A stretch of 64,000 nucleotides of DNA from Dermatemys mawii (Eukaryota > Chordata > Testudines > Dermatemydidae), in the NCBI GenBank assembly GCA_007922305.1, contig ML677374.1:11214492-11278491 (forward strand), in the 5' to 3' direction. Both the position numbers and the translations under genes were made by a program. The notes under the pieces were generated by a model. The model saw nothing but the letters and a program-made list of their open reading frames with translations, was not told where the DNA came from and searched no databases. This document shows, piece by piece, positions 23,573 to 35,576 of this stretch (position 1 is its first letter; every line of letters starts with the position of its first letter).

Positions 23573-23990
23573 TAGAGCTGAGCAAATAATGAAATTTTCA
23601 GATGGAGCACTGAACTAAAAACTCTGAAAGAAGAATCTGATTCAAACTGAATCAAATTGAAATTTTTTGCTGAAACAAACTTATTTTGAATCGACTGAAA
23701 TGTTTTGGATTGATTTGAATGAAAATTTTTGTTTATTTTGTGTCAAAATATTTTGATTTACTCGAAATTTGTGTTTTGGTTCTGATTTGTCAGTCTTTGC
23801 TTTTTTAAGACCATTTTTTGTGTTTTCTTTTTAGTCGGGCCATATTCGAAGTTAACGTCAACATTTTTAAATTTTAAAAACACAGCATTTCAAAACGAAA
23901 GTAAAAGCAAAACATTTTGAAATGGTTGAAACCAAATGTTTTGACTTCTTTGAAATTTTGTTCCGTTTTTTCTGTACAGAAATTATTCAT
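23573..23990. repeat. AT-rich repeat starting TAGAGCTGAGCAAAT
   Basis: The left end TAGAGCTGAGCAAATAAT matches the inverted terminus of the element at 51115-51446. The interior is gaaattttt/aaacattttg text. The right end is uncertain. Confidence 0.5.
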
Positions 23991-24125
23991 TGAATTGGGC
24001 CCAAATTTGCAGAGTTTCGGAGTATGGAAAGATGCATTTTTCAACAAAAAATCTATTTGTTGAAATTTTTTTGCTGTCCTCTAATAGACGGTCTCTGACC
24101 CCAAAGGGCATGCAGTCTAAATCAT

Positions 24126-24215
24126 TCATTTTCAACCAGTGGTCCGCAAACCTTGGGGAGTCTGCAGACTATGTCTAAGATTTCCAAAAGGGTCCAGCAA
24201 GGGTCCAGAGCTATG
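24126..24215 (+). mobile_element. Truncated hAT-like 5' end
   Basis: The text tttcaaccagtggtccgcaa accttggggagtctgcagac, then atttccaaaagggtccagca, matches the start of a common 'caaccagtggtccgcagacc' hAT family. No right terminus was found. Confidence 0.45.
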
Positions 24216-24544
24216 TGACTTTTAAGTTAGGTGATGTGTCGAACAGTAACAGGGAGTTTGTTGGAAAGCAGAATCAGAGTGCTACAAAGAAAAAAATCTT
24301 TGAGGTGGAGTTACATATAAGTATACAAAGGGGGCACTTATTGAAGTAGTAGCTGCTTTCTGTACTTTGAATACAAGCTATTTATAGTTTCCCAAATATA
24401 CTTACACTAGGAAGTGCTATTTATAGACATGAGTGAAAATAGGTATGTTTGGGGTCAGAAGTTGATGTTTCAGACTTGGTTAAAAGTTTATTTTTCTGAA
24501 GGCTGTGGAACAGAGCTTGAACTAAAGTTTATGTTGGGATTCTG

Positions 24545-24690
24545 ACCAAAGCCCTCATCCTGCAAAACACTTAAGCATGTGAGTTCTCCAAGTGCAATCA
24601 ATGAGACCTGCCATAGGTTAGGATTTAGAAATTCTACACTGAAGTCAATATATGAATGTGGATTATTCACATGTTTAAGTGCATTCACAT
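24545..24690. repeat. Palindromic 'acttaagcatgtgagt' repeat
   Basis: Left arm cctgcaaaacacttaagcat gtgagt; right arm ttattcacatgtttaagtgc att. The loop has cattgac/gaagtcaat-like text. Related degraded copies lie at 9690-9765, 44405-44525, 48995-49090 and 61725-61840. Confidence 0.5.
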
Positions 24691-25102
24691 TGCAGCTTTG
24701 TGAAGTTTTCTGAAGTCAACGCCTGATATTTTCCTTTAAAAAACATGTTGTTAGTTCCCTACCATATTTTTAGTTCTGATTTGCCTTTTTTAAAGCTATC
24801 TAAAGATAATTTTTTAAAAATGAGTGGATTCCATTGTAATATTTTCTGCGCTTCAGCTTTCAGCCCAGCATATGAAAATAGATATCACACGAGCTGGCAG
24901 TGTCTAATGGATTCATTGCTACTCCAAAGGCATTATGTACTGAAACTTCCAGCTGTGCTTGATTTGAACAGACTCGTCATCGCTTTACATTATTGTGATT
25001 CTAGTGCAAGGAGTGAAGGTGGATACAAGGTAGCATCTATCTTTCATTTATGTATAAAGCGGCCATAGTTAATTCCTGTAGAACTTAAAATATAGCTATT
25101 AT

Positions 25103-25173
25103 GGTCTGATCCAGTGCTGACTGAAATTAACGGGAATCTTTCTTTTGACTTCAGTGGGTGTTGGATCAGGCCT
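25103..25173. repeat. Short palindromic repeat
   Basis: The arms ggtctgatccagtgctgact and (inverse) ggcctgatccaacacccact flank a ttttgacttcagtggg core. Confidence 0.5.
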
Positions 25174-25434
25174 TATATTGGTGACATAAAAGCTGATTTA
25201 AAAACTAGCCAACCAAGCAAATATGGAATTAGTCTGTAGTATCAGATAGCATATTTATAGGGAAATGATAAATGCACAACAGATTTTGTCAAAGCAACAG
25301 TGGTGTATGTGTGAACTTTGATTGTGATTTAGAAGCTGTCTTTGGGCTTTAAAAAAATTACTAGAAAATAATGAAGTCATTACAGCCTACCACTGTGAGC
25401 TATGATATCATCAGCTCTTCCTTGGAAGGAAGAT

Positions 25435-25615
25435 CCATTATTATTGTAACTGATTCCTTGCAGGGCACTAGTATTCCCATTAGCCAGATGGGGAACTGAG
25501 GCACAAGAAAGTAAGACACTTGCCCAAGATTGCTCAGGGAGTCTGTGGTGAAGGAGGGAATGGAATATTGATCTCCTGAGTCCTAGGCTAGTGCTCTAAT
25601 CACCTTGGGCTGATT
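25435..25615 (-). repeat. MIR/CORE-like SINE, inverted
   Basis: The text agatggggaactgaggcaca ... acacttgcccaagattgctc ... tctcctgagtcctaggctag tgctctaatcacc is the inverse of the family seen at 62024-62280. Confidence 0.6.
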
Positions 25616-25624
25616 TAAAAACTT

Positions 25625-26060
25625 CCTGATGAAACTGTTCTATGGCAGAAAATTGATTTTTTTTTAATTGAAAACCAAACACCTGAAAACAAAAATTTAA
25701 TTTTTCAGCTGAAACCAAAATATCTTGAATCAGACCTTCTGCCACACTACTTAATAGAAGTTGTTGTTTGATGCCCTTGGTCCTCATTATCCTCCGTGGA
25801 CTGAGTTCCCCACCTGTTTTTCATCTGCCGTGATGCGCTGTAGCCATGGAACTCACTCGGTATACGACCACTCCTCCACTGGGGGAATCATGGTGGATCA
25901 TGGGAAATGTAGTCTGACCAGGGAGCCCAGTCTCTGGGAGAATAGGAGCATCAGGCACCTGAACTCCTATGAGGCAGTACAACAGTATTTTACAAATATT
26001 TTGGTTTTTAGATTTTTGATGAAGATGAAATTTTCTGCAGGGAAAAGAGCCCTATTTTCC
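25625..26060. repeat. AT-rich 'gaaattttg' dispersed repeat, copy B
   Basis: It shares with 22405-22490 the segment gtagtctgaccagggagccc ... acctgaactcctatgaggca, embedded in the same aaccaaaatat/gaaatttt text. Outer limits are uncertain. Confidence 0.45.
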
Positions 26061-27742
26061 AACCAGCCACCTTTTCATCTGTTTAAGTATATACATTTTA
26101 TTAACTTTTTAAAAGCAAAGGCCATAGAGGCACCAGCCATGCAATACAATTAATAAGTTCTGCAGAAGGCAGTTATCAGCAGAGATCTTTTTTTTATTTT
26201 AAGTGGCTCATTGCACATCCCCACCTTAATGCGCAAAGGGGAGCAAAGTGGATGGAGATAGGGCAGTGAAAGCAGATGAGGGGAACTCACCTCTAGACAT
26301 GTTCCTATTTTCCCAGTAATCTTCAGAATCCTACTTTGTGCAGTTGGAACTACTATGTTGCCATCCACCTTAGAATGCTCCCTCTGGAACCCCTGTGGAT
26401 GAAGCAGTATGGATACTAGCAATATTGACTTCTGCTCCATGCCTCTCATTATGGGAGTGGGCATAGGGCTCCTCTGGGGTTGCCTGAATTATCCCTCTTC
26501 AGGAGAACATTAATCAGAAAGTCTTTGGTTCAACTGACAGAGTTTCCTGGAGTCCTCTGCCTTCTTGTAGGCTTTACTACTGAAAGGTACATTATGGCCC
26601 CAGGTAAACTGAAAACGACCAGTCAACATCCTTGCAAACGATGTACAAGTAAGATAAACATAACTGATGACATGTTAGATAAGGAGTGTTCGTATCCTAG
26701 TTGAGATCATAAAGAGCTGACTGATGTGAGATTACTGAACCTGTTAATAGCTGATTATCTCCCTGAAAGGTGTTTAAGAAAACATCCTGTTTTCTTTCCA
26801 AATGCATGTCGAAAAGACAAACCTATTTAACAAACCAAACCAAACCGCACAACCCCAAATCTCTTAAAGTAGGAAGGCTTCCCAACTGGCTGAGACTCCA
26901 GAATTGACATGAACCAAAATGTCCTGCATTTCAAATAGCCATGACCACTTCACCTGAAGAATTTGATGGTGAAATTTCAGTGTTAAGAAAGCCCTGAAGT
27001 ATGTCAAACTTGGATAACCATCAGTGCCCTCAGCTCTTTGGCAGAACGTGGACACTCCAGGATAGGGAATTGTGACTGAGCAGTATGGAGTTTAAAGCGG
27101 CTATGAAAGGCTTGAGGTGTGAATGTCAATTTTAAAACAAAAACAATATCAGATATCAAAAACTGAGCCAGGGTTGGGAAGAATGATGGATGATTTCTCT
27201 GGTTCTCACAGCGTTTTTATTGATCTGTGGCTGTTTATAGCAGTAAAACAGTTATAAATTAGAGGAATGCCATGAAAAGTAGTGGGGAGTGGAAATTGCC
27301 TGGAGGTGGTTTAAAGGGTATACATCATGATTTATCAGACAAGAAAGAAAATGAATATTTAGGGATTCATTTGGGAGATGAGAGATACTCAACTCCCAAA
27401 GGCAGGTTTTTTGGTCCACATATTACTAGCTGTAGGCAAAAATCTCCTATTTAGATTGGTGTGACTTCATTTAATAGTGAAGAGATGTTGTCCTGATGTG
27501 GGTGACCTCATTAAAGGGTCATGCTTACATATGAATCTGCATGCAGCAGGGGAGTGTGCCTAAGTTCTCTTACCCTGCGACAAGGTCATGATTATATTAC
27601 CCTGCTTATATGATGGACAAAACTTATCTCCCTTATAAATGTGCTGAGAGGCTTAATTCATTATTTTTTTTTTGAAATGCACTCTGAGACTATTTGATGA
27701 ACTAGTGTATTGTATCCTGGGGTTTTTGTGATGATTATAATT

Positions 27743-27850
27743 CTAGAAACATAGAAATAGCCATACTAGATCAGAACAGGCCACCCAGAATAGTCCATCC
27801 CATTTCACGGAGAGCTCAGTATCAGATGCTGCAGAGATTCAGAAAAAAGA
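27743..27850 (-). mobile_element. CR1 LINE 3' end fragment, inverted
   Basis: The text tagaaacatagaaatagcca tactagatcagaacaggcca, then gtatcagatgctgcagagat, is the inverse of a CR1 3' end ('...ggtctgatctagtatggctatttctatg'). Confidence 0.6.
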
Positions 27851-28173
27851 AATAAATATTTGTGCAATACTGTAATTTGCCTAGGGACAAATTACTTTTG
27901 GTTTCCTAGTGCTTGTCTTGTGCCTGAAAACTTGAGGGCCGATAATATATGGGATATTATTGACCCTCAGATTTTTAGGCATAAGACTGAATATATATAT
28001 TCCCATAATAGTAACCAGGAGATATTTTTAAATCTCTGTATATCCTGGTTTCTATTACTGGAACATTAACAAACATTTCATTGATATAATACAGAGAGAT
28101 GTATATTCTTTCCATGGAGAGGTTAATGCACCGTGATACTATTTCACCCTTCTTCTTTTCTTCATTATTGCAG

Positions 28174-28317
28174 AAATCCGTGAAGCCTTTCGGGTGCTGG
28201 ACAGGGATGGGAACGGCTTTATCTCCAAGCAGGAGCTGGGCATGGCTATGCGTTCTTTGGGATACATGCCTAGTGAGGTGGAACTGGCAATTATCATGCA
28301 GCGCCTTGATATGGATG
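28174..28317 (+). CDS. CALN1: CALN1 (calneuron-1) internal coding exon with EF-hand 1
   Basis: This is an internal exon of calneuron-1, a neuronal Ca2+ sensor of the CaBP/calmodulin superfamily that is anchored at the Golgi and regulates PI4-kinase (known for the family). It is bounded by a pyrimidine-rich acceptor ending ttgcag (28168-28173) and a donor gtaagt (28318-28323). Its first two bases (AA) complete a codon begun upstream, and its last G begins the codon finished in the next exon. It reads (E)IREAFRVLDRDGNGFISKQ and continues with ELGMAMRSLGYMPSEVELAI. Exon residues 10-21 form a complete 12-residue EF-hand loop with D1, D3, N5, F7, S9 and E12. Residues 46-48 begin the second loop. 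The residues VLDRD, GMAMRS, PSEVELAI and IIMQRLD match calneuron-1 as I remember it, rather than its paralogue CABP7. The 144-bp length is normal for an EF-hand exon. No frameshift or stop is present. The identification is very secure; the exon number is not known from here. Confidence 0.96.
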
Positions 28318-28364
28318 GTAAGTCATGATTATTCTTTGAATTATAGTAGTGCTGGATGTTGTAA

Positions 28365-28565
28365 AAATACATAGTGAGAGGCAGTTGCTGCCTCAAAAAA
28401 CTTACAATCTATATAGACATGACAGACAAACAGCTGGAGGGGAAACAGAGGCACAGAAAGGTGGAGTGGCTGATCCAAGGTCACACATGAGATTAGTAGC
28501 AGAGACAGAAATAGAATGGACTCCCGACTCCCTGTCCTATGCCCTAGCCGTTAGACCATGATCCC
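28365..28565 (-). repeat. MIR/CORE-like SINE, inverted, 48 bp after the CALN1 exon donor
   Basis: The text ttacaatctatatagacatg, ggaaacagaggcacagaaag, tgatccaaggtcacacatga, ctcccgactccctgtcctat and gccctagccgttagaccatg is the full inverted order of the family, including the inverted tRNA-like head. It begins just after the EF-hand-1 exon. Confidence 0.65.
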
Positions 28566-29097
28566 TCTTAAAATTCCCCAGATGAAACATTTACAAACAG
28601 ATTTTCACTTGCAGATAGAACTGTCCAATTTCCAAGCAATGTCCAGGTGGAAGTGGCAAAATAGTGCCTTTGAAAGTATCCCACTAAGCCATTTCCTCCT
28701 CAGTCTTGTTTTCAGATACATGTTGTCAATACAGTGCTCTTGAAAGGTGTTAGCAGATAACCCAGGAAACTGAAGTCTTTTATTCATTCACAGAGCAGGT
28801 ATAACAGTGATGCGAACTTCCCCACACTCTCCCTTCTATATGACTCGATCCTAACCACCTCTAGGAATGAGAGGGTTGCTGAGTTTCCATGATCCATTCA
28901 AATACTTGGCTTTTCTACTGCGCCAGCTAGAGGTAGTCATGGTGGTGGTTTTGTGGATGCTTGTTCATTGAGAGTTAGACTGAAACCACTAAACACGCTT
29001 GATTAAGTCACTAAACAGATATCACTTGTCAGGACTTTTTGGTTATTTCTGGGCTGCCTTTGAAGCAGTGACCTTGTGTTGGAACTGGAATAATTTA

Positions 29098-29467
29098 GTC
29101 TGTGGAAGAGAAGACTGAGGGAGATTTGATAGCTGCTTTCACCTACCTGAACGGGGGTTCTAAGAGGATGGATCTAGACTGTTCTCAGTGGTAGCAGATG
29201 ACGGAACAAGGAATAATGGTCTCAAGTTGCAGAGGGGGAGGTTTAGATTGGATATTAGGAAAAACCTTTTCACTAGGAGGGTAGTGAAGCACTGGAATGG
29301 GTTACCTAAGGAAGTAATGGAATCTCCTTAGAGGTTTTTAAGGTCAGGCTTGACAAAGCCCTGGCTGAGATGATTTAGTTGGGGATTAGTTCCTGCTCTG
29401 AGCAGGGGGTTGGACTAGATAATCTCCTGAGGTCCCTTCCAATCCTGGTATTCTATGATTCCATAGA
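29098..29467 (+). mobile_element. CR1 LINE 3' end
   Basis: It runs from agaagactgagggagatttg atagctgctttcacctacct through ttggatattaggaaaaacct and gtagtgaagcactggaatgg to ggactagataatctcctgag gtcccttccaatcc, ending attctatgattcc. This is the typical 3' region of CR1, 5'-truncated as usual. The ORF part is degraded. Confidence 0.85.
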
Positions 29468-31137
29468 AGGCTTTGTAGCCTGTTATCCATGTCTTGAATG
29501 GTCCACTCCTCTGAGCAATCCAGTCCTTTTATAAGCCATGATGTAATTCTGCTGCATCATGCATAGCTTGCAAGTGAAAGTTGCTATACGTGGGGGCGTT
29601 CTCATGCTGTGGCTGAAATGTGGAAATTTTGATGGGCAAGGCTTTGAAAAGGATGTAACAAACCTCTGTGGAGAGATCTCCTTCAAATAGTTACTAACAT
29701 ATAATAAATTAAAAAGAATCCATTATTAAAGTGAATAGAGGAATAGGATATCAAGGCTTTTGGAACCCTGGGGGACTCTCTTAGCTGATGTACATCTGCA
29801 GTCACACTAGCTCAGAATAAGGAGTCATCTTTAAAATGTTCTTAGAGTTATAGGTCAGAAAGTTACATGCTTTTCTAACATATAAAATGCATAGATGCTG
29901 GTCTAATGAGGAGCTTTTCTCTCCTGTTTCTACAAAGGCATATAACAGCACTGAAAACTTTTATGAAATGGTGCAAAGCCAAATGAAAAACATTATCGTG
30001 TATACAATACAAATATATTAATCATGTCAGGCTACAGAAAATTTGCTGGGTTTTTGGTTTTAGTGTTTGTTTTTTATTGTAAAATCTTTCTGGTCATCTA
30101 AAGACGTGTCATCTAAAGAAGTGTTACAAACGAAGAGTATTCTAAATCTGCAAATGTTACGTCGAGAGTGTTGATATTCTCAGCGCGCAATAGATGCACT
30201 ACAGAGTGTAGCTAATACATTCTGCTTTTAAATAAAATTTGCTCCTTGTTAGAAATATGTGAGCCAAGTGCAAACTTCAGATGCTTCCTAGGTTTAGTTC
30301 ATATACTGCTTTGGTTTAGAAATTGGGCTTGGAATCTAATGGACACAGAATTTCTCACGTGATTTTTTGGTACTTTCTGTTTCCAGTTAGGACAGCTATA
30401 CCATGATTACAGGCTCTCTCATTCTCTGGCAATTAAAGAGGGGGAAAAACACCTCTATGGAATGTAAAAGAGCATGATAACCTTTCTATAAAATGTTCAA
30501 ATTATCCCATAAAATTCTATAGCAGGGATAGAAATCAATAGAAAATGGATTCTATAGGGTGGATTTTAAAAATGGTGGAAAGTATCTCATTCCTCAAAAA
30601 AAAATTCTATAGGTTTTGAGTAGTTACTATAGAGCACTATTGTTTTCATCCTATTAAATTCTACTGGATTCTTCCATAAGGGTGATTTTGCTTTAGGTTT
30701 TACAAAATGATGTGGTACAGATTAATACACTATTTTAGCTGAGCCTCAAGTTTTTAGTACAAAGAATGATTTGGATAATGACTCCGACTCTGATCCATCT
30801 CCTGTTGTTCTCATTCTTGATTTCTGGAAGCTCTGGAGATCTCTGGCATGCTGTCATTTCCACTTCTACAACTGGAACCTGTAAGTGCAGTAGTAGTAAA
30901 AAAGGGAAAAAGAGTGGGGAGGAGAATTAATTCAATGAACTTCTGAGATCTTTGACAAAGTTTCAATGTGGGTTTTGTATAAAAATTGGGAGGTGAGTCT
31001 TGTATCTGAGCCAATTCACCCATCCCTATCTAGTTTTTCTAGCTGTGGTGTTCATTATTAATTATTCATAATTCTAAGGTGTCTATTTTCATAGTATTTT
31101 GACTGAAGGCTTTCTGGACTAGAGGACACATGCATGT

Positions 31138-32011
31138 GATGTAAAGAACATAACATAACGGCCCTACCCAACATAGGTCAGACCAAAGGTCTATTTAGCC
31201 CAGTATCCTGTCTTCCAACAGTGGCCAGTGCCAGGTTCCCCAGAGGGAATGAACAGAGTAGATAATCATCAAGTGATCCATCCCCTGTTGCCCATTCCAG
31301 CTTCTGGCAAACAAAGACTAGGGACACCATTCCAGCCCATCCTGGCTAATAGTCATTGATGGACCTATCCTCCATGAATTTATCTAGTTCTTTTTTGAAC
31401 TCCGTTATGGTCTTAGCCTTCACAACATCCTCTGGCAAGGAATTCCACAGGTTGAGGGAAGATCCGTTGATCTGTGCATTGTGTGAAGAAATTTTATTTT
31501 AAATCTGCTGCCTATTAATTTAATTTGGTGAACCCTAGTTCTTGTGTGATGAGAGTAGTACACAACACTTCCTTATCTACTTTCTCTACACAGTCACGAT
31601 TTTATAGACCTTAATCATGTCTCTCCTTAGCTGTCTCTTTTCCAGACTGAAAAGTCCCAGTCTCATTAATCTCTCCTCATACGGATGCCGTTCCATACCC
31701 AAATCATTTTTGTTGTCCTTTTCTGAACCTTTTCCAATTCCAATATATCTTTATTGGTATGGGATGACCACATCTGCACACAGGTATTCAAGATATGGGC
31801 ACACCATTGATTTATAGAGAGGCAACATGATAGTTTCTGTCCTATTATCTATCCCTTTCTTATTTGCTTTTTTGATTGCTCCTGCACATTGAGTGGATGT
31901 TTTCAGAGGATTATCCACAATAAGTCCAAGATCTCTTTCTTGCGTGGTAACAGCTAACTTAGACCCCATCATTTTATATGTGTAGTTGGGATTATGCTTT
32001 CCTCTGTGCAT
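31138..32011 (-). mobile_element. CR1 LINE, 3' part of the reverse transcriptase and 3' UTR, inverted
   Basis: On the minus strand, the frame 32011-31751 reads KHNPNYTYKMMGSKLAVTTQ, ERDLGLIVDNPLKTSTQCAG and AIKKANKKGIDNRTE, with the MLGIIR-like stretch between KANK and KGID missing, and then LPLYKSMVCPYLEYL before frameshifting. The 3' UTR follows and ends near 31138 with acataggtcagaccaaaggt and agaacataacataacggccc on the plus strand. It is 5'-truncated and coding-dead. Confidence 0.85.
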
Positions 32012-32285
32012 AAAGGATAAGTGGACCCGAAGTTTAAAAAGACAAAAGCAAAACAGAAAGATTAGTAGGGAACATTCTTTAGGTAGTGCAGGAGCTGGGT
32101 GGGATATTATGAGAATTTATTTAGGCTGCAAACTGAGCTAACACAATGCAGCTCAAGGTTTTCTTTCCTATAATGGATTGCTCTTTTCCGCAGCTTATCT
32201 TGAAATATGTAATGAGAATCTGAAACTGTATAACTAGCTTTCCTTTCTTTCTCTTATTGTGTGAATGGGGATTGTTTGGTACTCT

Positions 32286-32349
32286 GGGCCTGATCCAAAG
32301 TCTGATGAAGTCAATGGAAATTGACTTCTCTGGGCTTTGAATCAGGCCC
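32286..32349. repeat. 64-bp palindromic repeat
   Basis: The arms gggcctgatccaaagtctga tgaagtcaat and (inverse) gggcctgattcaaagcccag agaagtcaat make a nearly complete foldback. Confidence 0.6.
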
Positions 32350-33154
32350 TGTATGTGCAGATGTAGATATACCCAGCCAAGTTTCTCTCTGTTGTATATT
32401 ACTGATGAGGGATGCAGCACTTTGTAGGATAAAGCCAGAAAACTGAAGCTCTTGGCAGTGCTTTGCCTGCATTTATCTCAGTTGGGATGCCAGGTTGCAT
32501 GATAAATCATTATGTACAGTGTGCAATCATAAGACCCCCACAGTATGTGAGAGCTGTGGAAGAGACAATAAACCTTCTGTGCATTTGGGGGGTATCTGAC
32601 TGATGAAGATATAATGTGCACATGCATATGTTAGCCAGATGTGTGCTTCCCCCCCAGTAGGCTGATGATAGTGCTTACTAATAGCAAGGTAATACAATTG
32701 GCAGTGGTTTATATGTAATCTTGAACCAGTTTGTGCAGACCTAACACAAACATAATATTTTGATCAGATAATACCTTGGGAGTATATTTCCATTGCAAGA
32801 TGGCAGAGGAACTGTATCTGCCTAGCCTTGTTTAGTTGACAAATTGATTAGAAAACCACAACCAGAATCAGTCTGCCCTTCCATTCCTGTATGAACCCCA
32901 TTTTGTAAGGGGATTGAGAGTGAGAACTCAGCTATTAAAAATATTTCAGGTTGAAAATGAATAGAAGGCTTAGCCCGGGAGCAAGTTTGTCTTACCCAGA
33001 TTGGATGAATTTGTATTTATAAAGAAGAGCCACCAGCATGAATAATGTGGACAGTTTTTGATGGCTTGGAACTCACTCTAAACTAAAATAAGAACAGCAT
33101 GCTTCATCTACATAGTCGCCATTGTCCTGAAGGATCTCATAGTCCTTGTGAGAT

Positions 33155-33291
33155 AGGATGACTAGGTGTCCTGATATTATCGATACCGTGCCAATATTAT
33201 GGATTTTGTCTTGTATATGCAACTATGCACTCTCCACCCCATAAGAAAGGGAAGCGTCCTGATTTTTCACTCTTGCTATCTGGTCAACCTA
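33155..33291 (-). mobile_element. Short hAT-type MITE, 'gggtgacc' family, inverted
   Basis: The ends aggatgactaggtgtcctga and gctatctggtcaacct, with interior gcgtcctgatttttcactct tgctatctgg, match 51577-51690 in inverse orientation. Confidence 0.6.
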
Positions 33292-35238
33292 TTGACAGAT
33301 TATACATAAATCCCTTCCTATCCCACTGAAAAGCAGCTATTTCTAGGGTTGTAACGTGGCAGTTGTTTAACAATGCAAAGCATAACCACGTAACAGGTTA
33401 GGACAGAAATAAAGGAGAATTTTATATCCCATTGAAAAAGCAGGCAGAAGTTAAGTTAGGTAGAAAATGCTGGTAGAATTCTAAGTAGAAGTGGTAATTG
33501 CATAAACTGGAATTTGACCAGGACCTCAATAAAAGTGCCATGCAGTCTTTTTAGCAACATCGTGTTTCCTCTGAAAAATGGTAATGCCAGCAGCCCAGTG
33601 CCCCGTAACACCATGTTGGGGTATTAGTTCATTATTGAGATAAAGAAAAGAGAGCCACCAAAAGAACTTGTCAGTCAACTGAATTTTTCTCTGGAGTTTT
33701 CATTGCAAATGCTGACTAATGCTGACTCTTCTAGCGTGTATGATCTAATCCTAACCCCAGTTTAGAATAATCTGCAGTGGTGCATAGAAGCATATGTTGT
33801 ATTGTACTCTCGCAGAAGGATTCTTAGGACAGTTAGAACACAGAGAGAAGTTTCTCAAATATCTTCTTATCTCTCTTGAAATTGGCTGTCAGGTGTGAAT
33901 GATTCAGTTTAGCCACAGTGTAATGATTTATTTTGAATTGCATTTTGTTTTATTGGGATTGATTATGTCTCGGGTGTTCTTGCCACTTTCTCTGGAGGAA
34001 AAAAAACTTTTTATTTTCCTTTTCGTTCTTATGAGCATATTATCCCACAAAATGACTGCATTGTAGAAAAGTGTAAACATCTAGTTAATTCTCTAAAAAG
34101 ATAATGACATAAAAACTTCATGGTGGAACTTTCTTCAAGTATATAGTACGGAGACTTGGATGCAAGACCAGGAATGGACATGAATAATTTGTCAGAGCAA
34201 TGAGCACAGTTGACAGGAGACAGGAACGTCTTTGGGATGAGATTATGATAAAGGGATGGTGATTGGTAAAATAAAAAACTTGAACTGATACACAAACCTA
34301 TAATCTCAGTGAAAGCAGTTTGAGCTGAAATGTTGGTGTCCTTTGGGATCTGATGGCTGATGACTCTGAATGAACATTATTTAGAATGGATTTGTAGTCT
34401 ATTGAAGTGAACCAAACTGAATTATGAGTATCTGTGCTGCTGCTCTCTTATGGATGGCATTGGAATTGCTCATGTGAGTGTCATAAACCCTGTAGCGCAG
34501 ACAAAGATGTTCTTAACTCAAGTGGTAGAGACTTGTGAATTCAGAGCTATTAGATCTGAGTTCTGTCCCTGCTGGGCTGACAAAGATTCAAGTTTCCATG
34601 GTGTGCCTATGGTGACAACAGTCAAGTTCTAAGTGGCTACACATTTATTATCCTGGTGTGCTTAATACTTTACTTCATGGTAGCTATATGCTGGAGTTCT
34701 GCCTGTTATGTGGTCCCTGTTGTTTTATGTGGAACAGGCAAAGTGAGCCTCATCGGGAGAAAGGGATACAGGCTAGAAGACTGGCCTGAGCTAGGAAGCA
34801 AGGGGTTTGAATCCTGCTCTTTGAGCCATTGCTGCAGTTCTGGGTTTAGAAAATGAAACAAGGTCTCTGCAGATAGGAATGTGCATATTTATACTGAAAT
34901 CTGCGCTAAAGAATCCACTTTCAACAGACAACTTCCCCTTAGCAAGTCACCACGTTCAAGTGTCCCCAGGAGGCGTCCAGGACAATTTTTTGATGTGCAT
35001 GTTAGGTAGAGGAATGACCTTTACCTAACATGCAAGTTTGTTGGGCACTATCTGCCCCCGATCTTAAGGGAGGTGTCTGAGATTGTAGTGATGTCAAGGA
35101 AGAGCAACAGAGTCACTTTTCACATGAGGCTAAATTCTGCCTTCCCTTAGGTGGGCGTGCTGTGTGGGGGCCGATGGTGAGCCCTCCCCTCCCCCAGTGC
35201 ATCCAAGCAGGGGCCAGGCAGCACAGGAAGGGCTAGAG

Positions 35239-35576
35239 CAGAGCTTCTGAAACTGTGGGTCGGGACCCCGTTTTAATGGGGTCACCAGAGCTGGCGTTGG
35301 ACTTCCTGCGGCCTGGGGACAAAGTCTGAGCCCCACTGTCTGGGGCTGAAGCTGAAGCCTGAGCCCCACTGCCCAGGGCTGAAGCCCAGGGGCTTGAGCT
35401 CTACGTTATGGGGCTCAGGCTACAGGCCCCCACCCGGGGGGCGAGTTTGGGGCTTCGGTTTTGTTCCCCTCCCCATGTGGGACAGCGGGTTTCGGACAGG
35501 CTCAAGCTTTGGTCCCCAGCTCCTGGGGTCATGCAGTAATTTTTGTTGTCAATGTAATGAAGAGTGAGAACCCCTG
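35239..35576. mobile_element. Nonautonomous hAT-type element with perfect 8-bp TSD
   Basis: This is a 338-bp element from CAGAGCTTCTGAAACTGTGG to GTGAGAACCCCTG, flanked by ggctagag at 35231-35238 and 35577-35584. The GC-rich interior has repeated ctgaagcc/gagccccactg text, which creates ORFs on both strands. It is the same family as 40605-40924: both carry accccattttaatgg or tccattttagtgg near the left end, and a gtaatttttrttgtca segment near the right end. Confidence 0.9.

Larger units (their letters stand above)
1..28173 (+). other. CALN1: CALN1 upstream intron (partial)
   Basis: This sequence precedes the first recognised CALN1 exon. No exon encoding the calneuron N-terminus was recognised in it, so it is read as the 3' part of a long intron. 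Stretches with no feature of their own (for example 1-445, 1672-2100, 2470-3170, 9190-9680, 11100-12235, 13035-13425, 15600-16500, 17100-18930, 19140-21320 and 26080-27740) are ordinary AT-rich intron. Nothing was recognised in them beyond diffuse, highly decayed repeat-like text. Confidence 0.8.

Noticed and set aside
1..28173. N-terminal CALN1 exon upstream of 28174
   Set aside because: I looked for text encoding the calneuron N-terminus ending just before a donor in the matching phase and did not find it.
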